Part shown: positions 1 to 12,965 of the stretch, one piece after another
Layout of the letters: each line of letters opens with the position of its first letter
How positions within the stretch are numbered: position 1 is the stretch's first letter
Assembly (NCBI RefSeq): GCF_000220395.1
Contig: NW_004086040.1
Span: forward strand, 124,001-188,000
Length of the DNA stretch: 64,000 nucleotides
DNA from: Ichthyophthirius multifiliis
Lineage: Eukaryota > Ciliophora > Oligohymenophorea > Hymenostomatida
Direction of reading: 5' to 3'
Notes under the pieces: model-generated
Database searches by the model: none
Seen by the model: only the letters and a program-made list of their open reading frames with translations
Told to the model about the DNA's origin: nothing
Made by a program: the position numbers and the translations under genes

Positions 1-1
1 G

Positions 2-584
2 GGTGCCAAGTTAATTGCTCACTCTGGTGGTTTGAGTAATTTGGTTAAATACCCAGCTTCTACTATTTAAATTTTGGGAGCTGAAAAAGCTTTGTTTTAG
101 GCTCTTAAAAAAAAAGCTAATACTCCTAAATATGGTTTATTGTATCATTCTTCCTTCATTCAAAAGGCTAATGGAAAAGATAAAGGAAAAATTTCTAGAT
201 ACTTAGCTAATAAATGTTCTTTGGCTTCTAGATTAGATTATTTCTTAATATAGGTATATTTATATATATAATATTTTAATATTTTTTTTATAGCCTACTA
301 ATAAATTTGGTGATAAAATGAAAGATCAAATTGAAGATAGACTCACATTTTTAACTTCTGGTGGATAAACTAAAAAAAATGATGATGTTATGAATCAAGT
401 ACTTTAAGAATTAAAAGATGAAAACCTTTATGTTGAAAATATCGATGATTTGGGAAAAAAGAAAAGCAAAAAAGATAAGTAATTAAAAAAGAAATCTAAA
501 GTCAAAGTTCAAGAACTTGAAGAAGAAATCGAACAAGAATAACCTGAAAAGAAAAAAAAAAAGAAAAAAAATAAATCTGAATGA
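2..584 (+). CDS. NOP56: NOP56, box C/D snoRNP core protein, 3' part (5' end outside window)
   Basis: Core protein of box C/D snoRNPs, which guide 2'-O-methylation of rRNA in the nucleolus. The window opens inside the Nop domain: [14 protein letters not shown], then [29 protein letters not shown] and [16 protein letters not shown]. The combination of PAST, YHSSFI and RYLANKCS is typical of NOP56; NOP58 has different residues at these sites. One intron at 254-293 (GTATAT...TTATAG, phase 0) joins LIQ to [17 protein letters not shown]. The C-terminus is a basic tail rich in K and E ending KKKNKSE before TGA at 582-584, as is usual for NOP56. TAA and TAG read as Gln at several conserved positions. 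The gene converges on RPF1, another nucleolar factor. The call is firm; only the missing 5' part is unknown. Confidence 0.95.
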
Positions 585-1003
585 TTCAGTTTTATATTTT
601 CCATTTTTTTTATTATTATTTAATGGAGAGTTATTTTATATATTATTAGTTGTTGTTGTTTTTTTTTTTTATTTATTTTTAAAATTAATATTTTTCAAAA
701 AAAAAAAAATATTGTAAATTTTTTGTTAATAAAAATAGATAATCTTAAATTCTATTAGTCATAAATATATATATAGATAAGAAATATAATAATAAATAAA
801 TTAAAAAAAAAAAACTATAAAAAATTTGAATTTCTATAATAAACCAACTAATTTTTGAAAAAAAATATTTTCTTAATTCTTAATTAAAATTAATATTATT
901 TATTTTAAAAAGATTACATAAAATTGATTTATATTTTATTTTATTTTATTTTAAAAAAAAGAAAAGTACAATAATTTTAAAAAAAACAATTATAATATAA
1001 AAA

Positions 1004-1043
1004 CTTAAAAAATATACTTTAAGCTTAAAAAATATACTTTAAG
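1004..1043. repeat. Perfect 2 x 20 bp tandem duplication in an A/T spacer
   Basis: Two identical 20-bp units lie head to tail at 1004-1023 and 1024-1043. Each unit starts CTTAAA and ends TTTAAG, so its ends are inverted repeats of each other. It sits in the 585-1081 spacer between the convergent NOP56 and RPF1 genes, which otherwise shows only A/T homopolymers and no coding signal. It could be a simple slippage product or lie in one of the 3' UTRs. Confidence 0.7.
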
Positions 1044-1081
1044 CCACATATACCAAAAATAAACAATAAAATAAAAATAAA

Positions 1082-2150
1082 TCAAATAAAGATTTTTTTC
1101 CTTGACTAATACATTTTATCTTTAGCTTCAAACTCTACTTCCCCAAACTCATAATCAAAAGTACCTAATTATAATTTTTTTAGTTTCATAGTAAATCTCG
1201 GTCCAATTTCTTACAATTCAACTTTCTCTCCTTCTTCCGTAAATTAATATCTATGATGTCTAAAAAAGATAAAATCTCTCTAATTGTGGAAAGTAGCCAC
1301 AGTCCTAGCTTTAAATTCAGGTTTTTACGGAAAAAGGGCAGCTAAAAATCTTCCAATTCTTCTTCCCAAATTCGTATTAAAATTATTTAAAATTAATTCT
1401 GGATAATGATCTGTTGGTCTTCCATGATTTTAAATCTCATAATTTAATTTATCACTAGTAACTTTAAATATCGCAGTAGGTCCCTTTGGTAAATGTATTA
1501 ATATTAATTCATTTACTTATCTTTTATGTTCTCTCCAAATCATAACATCGGTATAACCTTTAGAAGGGGCTTCTTCACATATTTATTTTATTTTTAAAGC
1601 TTTTCTGGGATAATAATGAGAATTTGGGAATGTATTCTTTATGTCCTTTAAAAAATCGAATAATTCACCATGAGGTCTTTAAGAAGTTGTCATTAATATT
1701 TTCGGTTGATATCCATTTTCAAAATAACTTGAAAATTCGTCTATATTTTCTTCATTTTATAATTCTAAATCATCATCATCAAATATGAAATTTTCATCAA
1801 TCTTTATTTTGATTTTTTATTTTTTATTTTATAAATTTTACTTCTTTTTTATCATCTGTAGTCAAATATTATAATTTTTCTTTTCCGGTTTATTTATATT
1901 CTTCTTATCTTGCTTATCTATCTTTTTTTTTCAATTTCTTTTGTTCTCTTTATTTCTTTGCTAATACTTAAAGTCTTTTTTCTTTACAAGCTATTGATGA
2001 CGGGTTTATATTTAAATATGATTTCTTTCCTTTGTGTATATCTTTCTTCTTTTTAGTTGCTTTTGAATCTTCTTCGAATCCTGGTCTTTTGCCATGTACG
2101 ATTGGTATTACTTTTAATTTTTAATATGACGGTTATCCTTTTTTACCCAT
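1082..2150 (-). CDS. RPF1: RPF1, ribosome production factor 1 (Brix domain)
   Basis: Nucleolar Brix-domain protein needed for 60S subunit assembly. The start ATG (2148-2150) gives MGKKGQPSYQKLKV, followed by a Lys-rich region and then the Brix domain: [85 protein letters not shown] and [20 protein letters not shown]. The end MYQSRKKIFI matches the family's short basic C-terminus; stop TGA is at 1082-1084. The N-terminal reading frame does not join the Brix frame directly. Either a 40-nt intron at 1802-1841 (GT on the minus strand, ending AAAG, phase 0) or a one-base indel explains this; the acceptor is not the usual TAG. Length (about 340 residues) matches the family. The divergent neighbour starts 543 bp away. 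Confidence 0.93.
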
Positions 2151-2693
2151 TATTTTTTTAATAGTTTTGTATTTTTTTTATAAATATGTATTTTTATTTT
2201 AATAAAGAGAAAATTAATTAGCTTTTTATTATTTTGCATAAAAATTATATTTATATATTTATTAATTTAAACTTATTTTTTTTTTAAATTAAAGTTTTCG
2301 TCTTTTGTTGTTGTTTTTTTATAGCTTATTTTATTTAGATTAATTTAGTTAATATAAATAATATATTAAAATCTTATTATTAAAAAAAATGTAATTTCTG
2401 TTATTGAATTATTTAGTAAAGTTTCAAAATTATATTAAAATTATAGGGAATTATGAATATTAATAAATATATGTTTAAATATGAATTATTAATTGTAAAA
2501 AATCTAACTTTTATATATTAATAATAATTTTTAAATATATTTATTATTAATGATATATTTTTTTCATAAATTTGAAAAACAAATAAAATTTCAACATAAC
2601 TTTTATATTTTTTTTTTTAAAAAAAAAATATTATTTAATTTTAAATATATATAAAAAAATAATAATATTACAATTTTAAATATATATATTTAA
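2151..2693. other. A/T spacer between divergent genes (presumed bidirectional promoter region)
   Basis: No coding signal is visible on either strand. RPF1 starts leftward at 2150 and the RCC1 giant starts rightward at 2694, so both promoters should lie here. I see only A/T runs and no motif I would name. Confidence 0.5.
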
Positions 2694-5600
2694 ATGGGTG
2701 CTTGTGTGAGATCTAAATAATTATAAAAACAAACAAAATATTATCATAAACCCTAAAAATAAGAAAAAAATGACTAAAGAAATTCTCAACAAAATAATCA
2801 ATTAATATAAAAAGAATAACAAACAAAACAAGAGACAGATTAGGCATTTTAATAAAATTCAAGAGTAAAAGAGTATATATATATAATTAAATAAAAGAAA
2901 TTAATTACAAAATAAACAAAAAATATATATTAAATCTTAAAGATATATTTCAATATAATAAATATTAAAAATTAGTTATAAAACATAAAAAGTGATAACT
3001 AAAAAAATAATTTATTAGAAAATAATCCAATAAAAGATAGATATAATAATTCAAATAGAATAAAGAAAAACATTTTATAGGAAAATCAAAAAAAATTAAT
3101 ATAAATAATGATTTTAAAATGAAAGATGAGAAACAAAGAAATATAAGTTAATCTTAATAAAATACAGCATAAATAAATAATAATAATAATCATAAATATT
3201 AATATGAATGCATTTAACAAACCTAGCCTCAACTTAATGAAAATTAAAGTAAAAAAAATTCTTAAAAAAAAATATTAATAAATAAAAAAATTATAAACAA
3301 TATAAGAAAACAATTAATTATATTAATAAAAAGCTTAAAGCAGTTTAATCAATCAAGAAAAAAATTAGACTAAAAAATAAATTAGTTTATTATAATCTTA
3401 AATAAATCTATAATAAATATAAAATGAAATGAATCAATAAATGTCATAATAAATAATAAATAATTCAAACTAAAAACACCATTAAATAAAAAACAATTAA
3501 TAAATATAAAATAATATTTATTAAACATAAAATTATATCTAATAAATATAAAATAATAATTAATAATATTAACATACTGATTAACAAATTTAATTAACTA
3601 GTTAAAAAACCAAATAAAATGAAAAGTAAAAGTAAAAACCATAAATAAACAATAATAATTAGGATACTGAATATGAATAATATCATAATAATACAAAAAA
3701 TATATTAAATAGAAATGACATATATATATTTTCCAATTCCTAAGCTTAAAAGTAAATACTTAAATAAAATGGAAAAAACAGATAAATTTATTACAGTTTA
3801 AATGAATAAGAATTAAGACTTTATCAAATTGAAATTAGTAAACAAAAAAGTAAATATACAAACGATACTACTTAGGTAGACTAAGAAAATCAATAATATT
3901 AAAATTCTTATTTTTCTAATTTTTAAGATTGGGTAAAAATATTAGAGAAATATTAGCAGAGTTAGAAATAATAAGAAAGAGATTATGAAGATTATTTTAA
4001 ATAAGATTTAATGACTTAAGTTTGTAAAAATATACTTAATTTAAAAGAAAGAAGCTGGTATGAAGAACTAACTTAATATTATAAAGTATAAAAAAATATT
4101 ATATAATGAATTTGCATATATAAATAAAAATAATATTTTGTTAATTAAAAAAAAGGATAAAAATAATTTAAATAAAAATAATTAAATAATATAAGAAACT
4201 ATTTTTGATAAAAAATTTATTTAAATTCATGAACATTTCAGATGGCTTATATTTTCCATAGCATATATAAATTTCGGATATAATGAGCAACCTTTAATGT
4301 TTTAATTCAATAGTTAATCTTAAGGATTAAAAATCAGATAAAACTCTTAATAAAATTTAAATATAAATGCATCAAATGATAAATAAGAATAAAAAGATTA
4401 TAAACAATTTATTAGAGATATAAATTAATAATCTCCTAAAAAGATAAATATATAAATAAAAGTATACTAAAAAATAATAATTATAAATATAATATATATA
4501 AAAAAAATAATATATATATATATATTTAAATATATTATTTTTTATACATATAATTTTATTTAAAATAATTATTAGGAAGAAGAAAATAGTATTTTTTTAG
4601 AAAATTTACCTTAATTTTTATCTAATGTATGGTTTAATGGATTTATTTGGAAAGGAGTGTTTTTTAAATTATTCTCAAAAACTAAAGGAAACAAAATTAA
4701 GAAAGAAATTAAAGCTTTAAAACATGCATCAATTGAATATTTATAAAATATAACATATATAATAGATTAATAAATTAATAATTTTATTCTCCCTTTAATT
4801 TCTTTTTTTGAATCTTCTTCATGGATTTTATACGGATCTCCAGTTTTTAAAAATAAATAGAATAATTTTAAAGATAATATAGGTATTTATTTTTATATTT
4901 TTTCATTTTATTATATAAAATTTTAAAAAGCTTAATATTTATATTAAAATACATTACTTTTAAGAAATTTAAAAGCGAACAGCATAATCTAATATAATAA
5001 AATAGACGAACATATTCAATATTTAAATCCTATAAATAATCAAAATACAAACTAAAATAATTATTATTTTATTACTAATTTTATTGATTTGATACCTAAA
5101 CAATCAGAAATTAATATTTTATTTATGATTCCTTATGATATTAATTCTAGTAATGTTTACTATAAAGTTCCTTCTGATGGTTATATAAAAATTAGTAAAA
5201 TTATATAAATATTAGGGTATAATGATATCGATTGTAAATTTTCTTCACTTAATCATAATTAGTAAAAAACAGAACATTTATAAAAAAATTCAGTCAACAA
5301 TAATAAAAGTAGTGCTTTAAATTAAATCAAATTTCATAAATTAGGATTTGATTTTATTATGATCTATTTATCTTTTAATGAACAAGTTTAAAATAAATTA
5401 CCTTTAAATAAAAGAGCATCTGATCTTTTAATGTTTTCTCATAGAAAAACAAGGTAAAATAGAAATTTATATAAGTATTTTAATTCTATCTAAAATTATT
5501 TTAAAGAAAAAAAAATAAAAACTAATTAATATATTTTTTTTATAAGAAAATCAAAAATTAAAGAATATATATATATAAATATATATATATATAAATATAT

Positions 5601-8600
5601 ATTATATAATTTATATATATATATATATATATTTTTTTTTTTATATATATATTTTAGAGATTTAAATTTAGTTTATGGAAACGTTCTAATTTTTTAAAAA
5701 TTTAAAAATAAAAATTCTTTTATACACCCTTAATTAATTTATGATAATAATACTTTCTAAATATTTAATTATAAGTATATTTAATTATTATTAATTTTAT
5801 TATAATTTTTTTAAATACAAGAGATAAAAATGTTTAAAATTAAAAAAATGTATTTTCTGTAAGCTACAATTAAGAACAAGAAAATCACTTAATTAAAACC
5901 TATAAATAATAATTAATACAAATAGCATAAATATTAGATAATACTGACCAAATAATTAACCATGCATCTATAAAAGAGCTTTTCCATTAAAAAGGACTTA
6001 ATATAAGATTTTAAATTTTATTATATTCAATGTTAAAAACATAAAAGTATAAAATAAAAACCTAAAAGATTTATATATTTTTTTAATAAAAAAAGAGCAA
6101 AAAATCTTGTTGGAAGTGACATATTATCACGAGTTATAAAAAACATAATAAAAGAATTAACTAATTCCAAATTTAATTACTTAAAAGGTCTAAAAAACCA
6201 AGAAATTTAATATAAAGATAAAATTCAATTCATAAAAGACTAATATTTTAAATAAACATGCATAAAATATATAAATACAGCTATAAAAGGAGTAGATGGA
6301 AATAATAACGATTAGAATAATATAAATACATATAACGAAATATTAATTGGAATAAATTTATTTAAATTAAAATCATTTAATTATAGTTAAAAAATATTAA
6401 AATAAAATTAATTAATGTATTATTTAAGTTGTTAAATTGTAAAAGATATAATTTAAATAGGCCAAAATGAGACTAATATATTCTTTTTTGGTATATAATA
6501 AAATTTATAGATTGGATTTTCATTCGAAATCGAAAAAAAAGTAAGAAACGATAAATTTTATTTCCTTATAAATAATTCGAATTTAAAAAGTTATGATATA
6601 CATGCGATTATTTATAAATGTAAACATTTTTTATCAATAAAAGAAATAACATATTTATATTTACTTAAATTTAGTTCTAATAAAAAATCTAATTAAAAGT
6701 AATAACATATAATATAAATGCATATATATATATATATATATATTTTTATATATATATATTTATATATATTTTGAAAATAGAAATTTAGAAATAATTTTAC
6801 CAAGCAGTCTTTATAAAATCAAAAATAAATAAAAAGATTGTCTTTTAAAAAATAAATATTATTTCCCAGAAGGAGAAACTTTGAAAGATTTCATTTCTTA
6901 TTTATATTGTATATTCGGTAGCTTATGTGCTCTAGAAAATGAATAGAATATATTCTTAGAATTCTTTATATTTGAACTAATAGATTCAATATTTTTAAGT
7001 AATGAAGAAGAAGATTAATAAATAGCAATAATGTAGGACAAAATAATTCCTTTTTTATCAATATAATCATTATGTTCAGCTGAGTTAATAATAACAATAT
7101 ATACATTCAATGGTATTCTTTAAGAAAATAAGAGCTTAGTCGAATCTGAACAAAATTATATGATGGCTTTGCTTTCGATTCATAAATTATATGGAGATCC
7201 TAGAGGTAGAGGATCTTAAATAGTCCCTTGGGAGTAATTTATAGTTTGGAGATTAAGTATAATCGCACGATAATAATAGAAAATTCACGATGCTGAATAT
7301 TTAGAGGAAATATTTGATTGTATATAATTCGGATTAAATAAAAATTACCTAAATTCCTATAAATTTGAACATTATATTTACCAAGATCCTTTTAAACCTT
7401 TATAAAATAATTTTAATTCAGAAAAATTTGATTAAGATATTTTCATTTAAAATAATTCTTAATAAAATATAGAAAAAAAAGATAATAATAATAATATAGA
7501 AAAATAAGGTAATACTAATAATTTTATGTTTCCTCATTGGGTTGAAACATTGAAATTTTTCGATGAAAATAAAAATAATGAGAATGTAGTTCATTAAACA
7601 TTTGATAAGAAAAATAACATATAAATAATTTAATATTTATTATAAAATCTTTTAATTTTTTTCCCAATAAGTATTTCTTGGGAAACTAATTCTCTTAAAT
7701 ATTTCTTTTTTTAAATAATGTCTAATACATATATTTCATAATCTGGAGCATCTTCTATTTTTAAACATCCAGAAGTAAATATATATTACTTTTTAGTATT
7801 TTTTATTTACTTTTTTCTGTTATTTTATTTTTTTTAAACAAAAAAAATAAAAAAAAACAAAAAATTTAGAAAAAATAAAAAATGTTAAAAATTTATATAT
7901 AAATATATTTAAAATAAAAAAAAAAGGATAAAACTGAAGCAAGTTCATATTCTAAATTCGAAAAAAATAAACCAATAAATTAATCTGGAAACATAGTTTA
8001 AATTCTAGAAAAAGACTCATCTACATTTTCTAAAAAAGACGCCATAGGTGTCCTTTATTCATGGGGTTAAAATACTGAAGGTTAAATGGGAAATGTCTAT
8101 GATCCCAAAACCAATAACCCAAAACATCGCAAAATAAAAATTAATTTTCCCAAATTAGTCTATCCGTTAAAAGATTCAATTATAATTTAAGTTTCTTGTG
8201 GTTATTAACATAGTGTGGCTATTACTTTTAATGGAAATGTACTTGTCTGGGGAGATAATAGTAGTTCTTAATTAGGTTTAGGTATAAATAGTCCAAATTC
8301 TATATATTATCCAGTATAAATACCTAATATTTAAAATATTATCAATGTTTCATGCGGATCAGAACATACTTTAGCTTTAGATAATAGAAATTAAGTTTAT
8401 AGTTGGGGAAACGGTATATTTTTTATTTATTTATTTTATTTTGATTTTTTTATTTAGGTGAAGGTGGGCTTTTAGGTCATAGTAATGAAGAAATATAAGC
8501 TTCACCAAAAATAATAGATAAATTTTAAGATTTATAGGTTGAATTTATTATTTGTGGTGGGTTACATTCACTTGCTCTTACAAAAAAAGGACATGTTTAT

Positions 8601-10013
8601 AGTTGGGGAAGAAATGAAGGAGGATAATTAGGTTTAAATTAAGATGTTTTGAAAGATAATTTATACTTCTGTTGCCTTCCTGAGAAGATATGTGGATAAT
8701 TAGAAGGCGTTTTTGTCAAATAAATTGCAGCAGGAGATGCTCATTCACTTGCTTTGGCTTAAAATGGACAGGTTTTTGGATGGGGATATAATATTAATGG
8801 ATAATTGGGATTAGGATAATAATAAAGTGATAAATAAGTTAGTGAACCTAAATAAATTAAGAATTTATAGAAAATAGAAAAAGTAAAATATTAATATTTT
8901 TTGCTAATAAAAAAATAAAAAAAAAAGATTTTTTCCGGATAAACATTTTCAATGTTCATGAATCAAAATAAATAAGTAAAAAATATTAATATAAAAAAAT
9001 ATAAATTTAATAAGGTATTTTGTTGTGGTTTAAATGATTAAAATCAATTAGGAATTGAAAAGCTACCTATAAAAATATAAAACACACATAACTAATCTAT
9101 ATTAAATCAAAATATAAATATAATAGGTTAAATATATAAATATATATATATATATAATATATATAATATATATTTAATATTATAAATATATATATAATAT
9201 ATAATTTAATTAATAAAATAGATTAATATAAAGCAAATGATAATAGTAAAAATAATAACAATATATATATACCAAAAAGAATGGATTGTTTTTATTAAAT
9301 GCCTGTATTGCATTTATCTTGTGGACATAATCATTCTTTAGCTTTCGTTTTAGCAGATACAAAACACTATATGGTATTTGCTTGGGGAATGAATAAACAT
9401 GGCTAATTAGGAATAGGAGATACAGGATAAAATAGTTCAATGGCCCGTCCTATTACTTATTTATAAGATATAATAGCTTATAGTGTAAAAATATATATAT
9501 ATTTATATATAAAAAATATAATAATAAAATTATAGATATATATATATATATATTAATTTATTTATAGATTTATATATATATATATATATTATATTAATTA
9601 ATTAATTTATTTAAAAAATTTACTTTTTATTTTATTTATTATTTATTATTTATTTGATTGTGTTTTTAAAAATTTAGAATATAAATAAAAAAATATATTT
9701 ATATATATTATATATTTATTTAATTATTAAGATGGCCTGTGGATCTTATCATTCGCTTTTAATAATTAACGATATTACTAGAATAATTAAAAAAGATGTT
9801 GTAAAAAATTTAAAGTAAAATGTTGAAAAATATGATTCCTATTGGAATTTTTGCTCTAGTGATGATAAATTAAATTCTAAGCTATCATTAGATATATCTT
9901 CTTTGTTGTATAATTAAGAAAATATTATTCCTTCGGATGAAGGTTAGATTGAAAATCCGAAACATATAAAAAAATAAAATTAATTTTATTGCTTAGGACC
10001 TTAGTTTTAATGA
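2694..10013 (+). CDS. Very large RCC1-repeat protein with unrecognised N-terminal half
   Basis: The C-terminal third is a clear RCC1 beta-propeller: VLYSWGQNTEGQMG (~8050), VSCGYQHSVAI, VLVWGDNSSSQLGLG, VSCGSEHTLAL, VYSWGNG, CGGLHSLAL, VYSWGRNEGGQLGL, AAGDAHSLAL, VFGWGYNINGQLGLG, LSCGHNHSLAF, FAWGMNKHGQLGIGD and MACGSYHSLL. It ends LGPQFQ at TGA 10011-10013. The proposed start gives MGACVRSK, which would suit N-myristoylation plus palmitoylation. Between ~3430 and 7780 lie long exons with ordinary composition that I cannot place: SWYEELTQYY, FRWLIFSIAYINFGYN, WFNGFIWKGVFFKLFSKT, LLSIHKLYGDPRGRG and PWEQFIVWRLSIIARQQ. TA-rich introns separate exons (for example near 4450-4573, 5570-5655, 6715-6779, 8415-8458, 9480-9730). 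Exon joins between 2865 and 3540 are uncertain. RCC1 propellers often act as exchange factors or scaffolds; the role here is unknown. It could be two genes, but I see no TGA between the halves. Confidence 0.75.
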
Positions 10014-10153
10014 AATTTTTACATTATTTATATATATAATTTATTTTTCATATTTATACTTTTTTATAAATTTGTTTTTTTAAAAAATAAATAAATAATT
10101 AAATTCAAATTAAATTTTTATTTTAGTTTACATAAATTTTTTTTAAAAAAAAA

Positions 10154-10757
10154 ATGTTCAAATAAATAAATTTAAATTTACAAGAAACTAATAAAAAAGA
10201 AAATTTAAATAATAAAAATTATTACAAAAAAATATGTAATAGTTAATTGATTTCACCAATTTAAAATAGCCAAAATAATTAAAGTATGACATTAAAACAT
10301 GAAAAAAATTAAGAAAACATATAAAAAAATGAAAATAAAACAACAAAAAATTAAAAAAAATAACATTTTTCATTCCATATAAATAATTAATAAATGCAAA
10401 ATAATGGACAGAAATAAACTAATTAATAAATTTCAATAAAAAATTAATAACAAAATATAAATAATTAATAGTTTAATTTAAATAATTAATAATTTACAAA
10501 AAATAATTAATATTCAACAAATAATAAATAAATATGTAGAAGATTAATATCAGAAATAGATTAAAATAAAATATAAAATTAAGAATAACAAAATATTTAT
10601 ATTGAAAAAAAAAAAAATGAATAATAAAAGACTAGCTAAGAAACATAATTAAAAATATATTAAAAAAAAAATATAATAAATAAAATTACAAATAATAAAT
10701 AAAAAATTATAGAATAATTAAAAAATATACATTAATAAAATATAAACAATAATATAA

Positions 10758-10802
<45 letters not shown>

Positions 10803-12283
10803 TCATTAATAATAAGTAAAAAAACTTTAATTAAACAATCAGTTTTTACATTGTTAAAAATAGCGAAAAAATTAAAAATAGATAAACTATTTAAAATACA
10901 TTTTATTATAATAATTAATTTTAATCTAAAAATAATGATGTTCTTTAAAAAAATAAAAGTCAAACTTTTAATTATATATATTCTTAGCATAAATAAAAAA
11001 ATTAAAAACTTTAAATTAATCTTTCTAAAAATAAAAAATACACTAGTTGCGATAATATTTATTTATTTGAGAAAAAATCTCCTTAAAGAAACAACAATAA
11101 TAATTTAGAAGAAAAAAACATTACAAATAAACACTAAAAAATATTATAAATGTAGCAAGATCTAAATTTTGATTCAAAAACATAAAAAAGTCCTTATAAA
11201 AAGCTCATTAGAGTCCTAGAAATTTTAAAAACATTCGAAAATTCAAATTAGTAATTATTTTAAGATATGCAATAAAATTTATAATCTTTAGAAAGCATTG
11301 AAAAATAAAAAAACAAAAAAACTAAAATAAAGAGATAATGCTTTAATAAAAAATATAAGACTTAATGAATTAAAAAGCTTATTTAATTTAAAAAATCCCA
11401 TAAAAAAATAACGCTTAAACTCAAACATCATAATAAGAAATTTAAATGAGTATTTTGGATAAAAAACCATAAATATATATATAAAATTCGAAAGGGGAAG
11501 AAATATAAAATCTAAATGCAATTTAAGAAAATGAACTTTATTAAAATCATATATAAAAACAATATTAAAAAATAAATTAATTATTAGAACAAGAATAAAA
11601 TTATATTAATTAATTAATTTAATTTAGATCTTAAGGAATTAATATTGATGAAATTTATTAAAAAGAAGTCATATAATAATAATCAAATGATAGTTTATTT
11701 TTTAAAAAAAAAAATTATAATAATTAAAATGAAGAAGGTTTTGCAGATGAATCTAGTATTTTTTAAATTTTTATATATTTTTATAATATTTTATATATAT
11801 TATTTATTATATAATAATTATTTTTAATAATTTAGTAATAAATGATTCAGACGAAAGTAGTTTTGGTTTTTTTGGTAAAAAAAATAAAAAGAAACGAGTA
11901 GTATATAAATGTTAAACCACGTAAAAAACTACGAAAAAAACTTCGCTTAAAACAATAAAAATCTTCCTTTAAACATAAAAGAAAAACTCTAATTAAATTT
12001 ATAAAATGTTAATATAAGTATTCTTTCCTAAAATAATAATAATGAACAAGATAGTGATTGTGAAATCAGTGATTAATTTATTCTCGAAAATATAAATATA
12101 TCACCTTAATAATTATTACAAATTAAATAAAAAGTACTTTCTGATCCTTATAATTTAGACTAATAATAATTAGAAATAGTTTAATAAATACATTAATTAT
12201 AATTGTAAAAAAGCTTAATTTTAAAATAGAAAAATATAAAAATATTACCTTCAGATTTAACAAGGGAATTATAAGATTTTTGA
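10154..12283 (+). CDS. Asn/Gln-rich protein of unknown function
   Basis: An almost uninterrupted frame opens at ATG 10154 (MFKQINLNLQETNKK) and runs through dense Asn/Gln/Lys sequence, including about 13 Asn from an (AAT)n tract at ~10762-10802. More ordinary stretches follow: SPYKKLIRVLEILKTFENS (~11195), NALIKNIRLNELKSLFNLKN (~11337) and LNEYFGQKTINIYIKFERGR. A later segment reads NDSDESSFGFFGKKNKKKR (~11840) and the end reads LPSDLTRELQDF before TGA at 12281-12283. These blocks are in different frames, so there are introns or single-base breaks at A-runs between them, not resolved by eye. It starts 140 bp after the RCC1 gene on the same strand. No known domain was recognised. Confidence 0.6.
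10762..10802 (+). repeat. (AAT)n coding poly-Asn
   Basis: About 13 AAT triplets inside the Asn/Gln-rich gene at 10154; read in frame as poly-Asn. Confidence 0.75.
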
Positions 12284-12432
12284 AAAAAAAAAAGCAAAAA
12301 AAAAAAACAAAAATATTATATTTATATATATTTCTAAAATTCAAGTATTTGTTTTTATTAATTTTCTTTATAAAAAAAATAAAAACTTTATAAATATAGA
12401 AAAAAAAAATTATATATTTATATTTTTTATTC

Positions 12433-12750
12433 TCATATGTTTCGATGATTATTTCCAACTAAATATTTAATTGCTAAATCTTCTAAATCTTATAATGTTA
12501 TTTTCCCGTCTTTATTATTATCTAAAACATCAAAATAAGTATCAGTATCAGCTTTAGTTGGATTAAAACCTTTACCCATATCTTTATATGCATCTTTCAT
12601 CATTCCAAATATTTCAGATGAAGTTATTTCACCGCTTCCGTTTTTATCATACAATTCGAAAATACTCTTAGCTACTTATTTAGCGCCTTATATGTCTGTT
12701 ATTCCTCCATAAGGAACTCTAGATTCTATATTTATATTCGTTAAATCCAT
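12433..12750 (-). CDS. Small EF-hand calcium-binding protein
   Basis: A complete intronless frame of 105 residues, from ATG at 12748-12750 to TGA at 12433-12435. It carries two canonical EF-hand loops: DKNGSGEITSSE (residues 35-46) and DNNKDGKITLQD (77-88). Calcium ligands at positions 1, 3, 5, 7 and 9 look intact; position 12 is Glu in loop 1 and Asp in loop 2, and the latter often lowers calcium affinity. The helices between (IFGMMKDAYKDMG) match the calmodulin/troponin C pattern, but with one EF pair it is half the size of calmodulin. Several glutamines are coded TAA. The partner and location are unknown; there is no signal peptide or acylation motif. Confidence 0.88.
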
Positions 12751-12965
12751 TTATTTTTTAATTTTAAATAATTATTTAAAAAAAAATATTTAAATTTTTA
12801 TTATAAAAATATCTAATAAAACATATAAAAAAAAGTGAAAATATTTAATTATTTTTTATTATTTAAAAGAAAATATATAATATAATTTTTTTTAAAAAAA
12901 GAAAAAATTAAATAAATATTAAAAAATAAATATATTTTATTTATATTTATATATATATATCATTT

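Noticed and set aside
517-717. Standard-code ORF of 66 codons starting inside the NOP56 tail
   Set aside because: It is out of frame with the clear NOP56 frame and is only Lys/Phe/Leu from A and T runs.
10758-10805. CRISPR-like or satellite array
   Set aside because: Simple trinucleotide repeat without spacers, in a eukaryotic gene.
10718-11108. Overlapping ORFs on both strands full of Ile/Asn
   Set aside because: They come from the (AAT)n tract and A/T composition inside the Asn/Gln-rich plus-strand gene.
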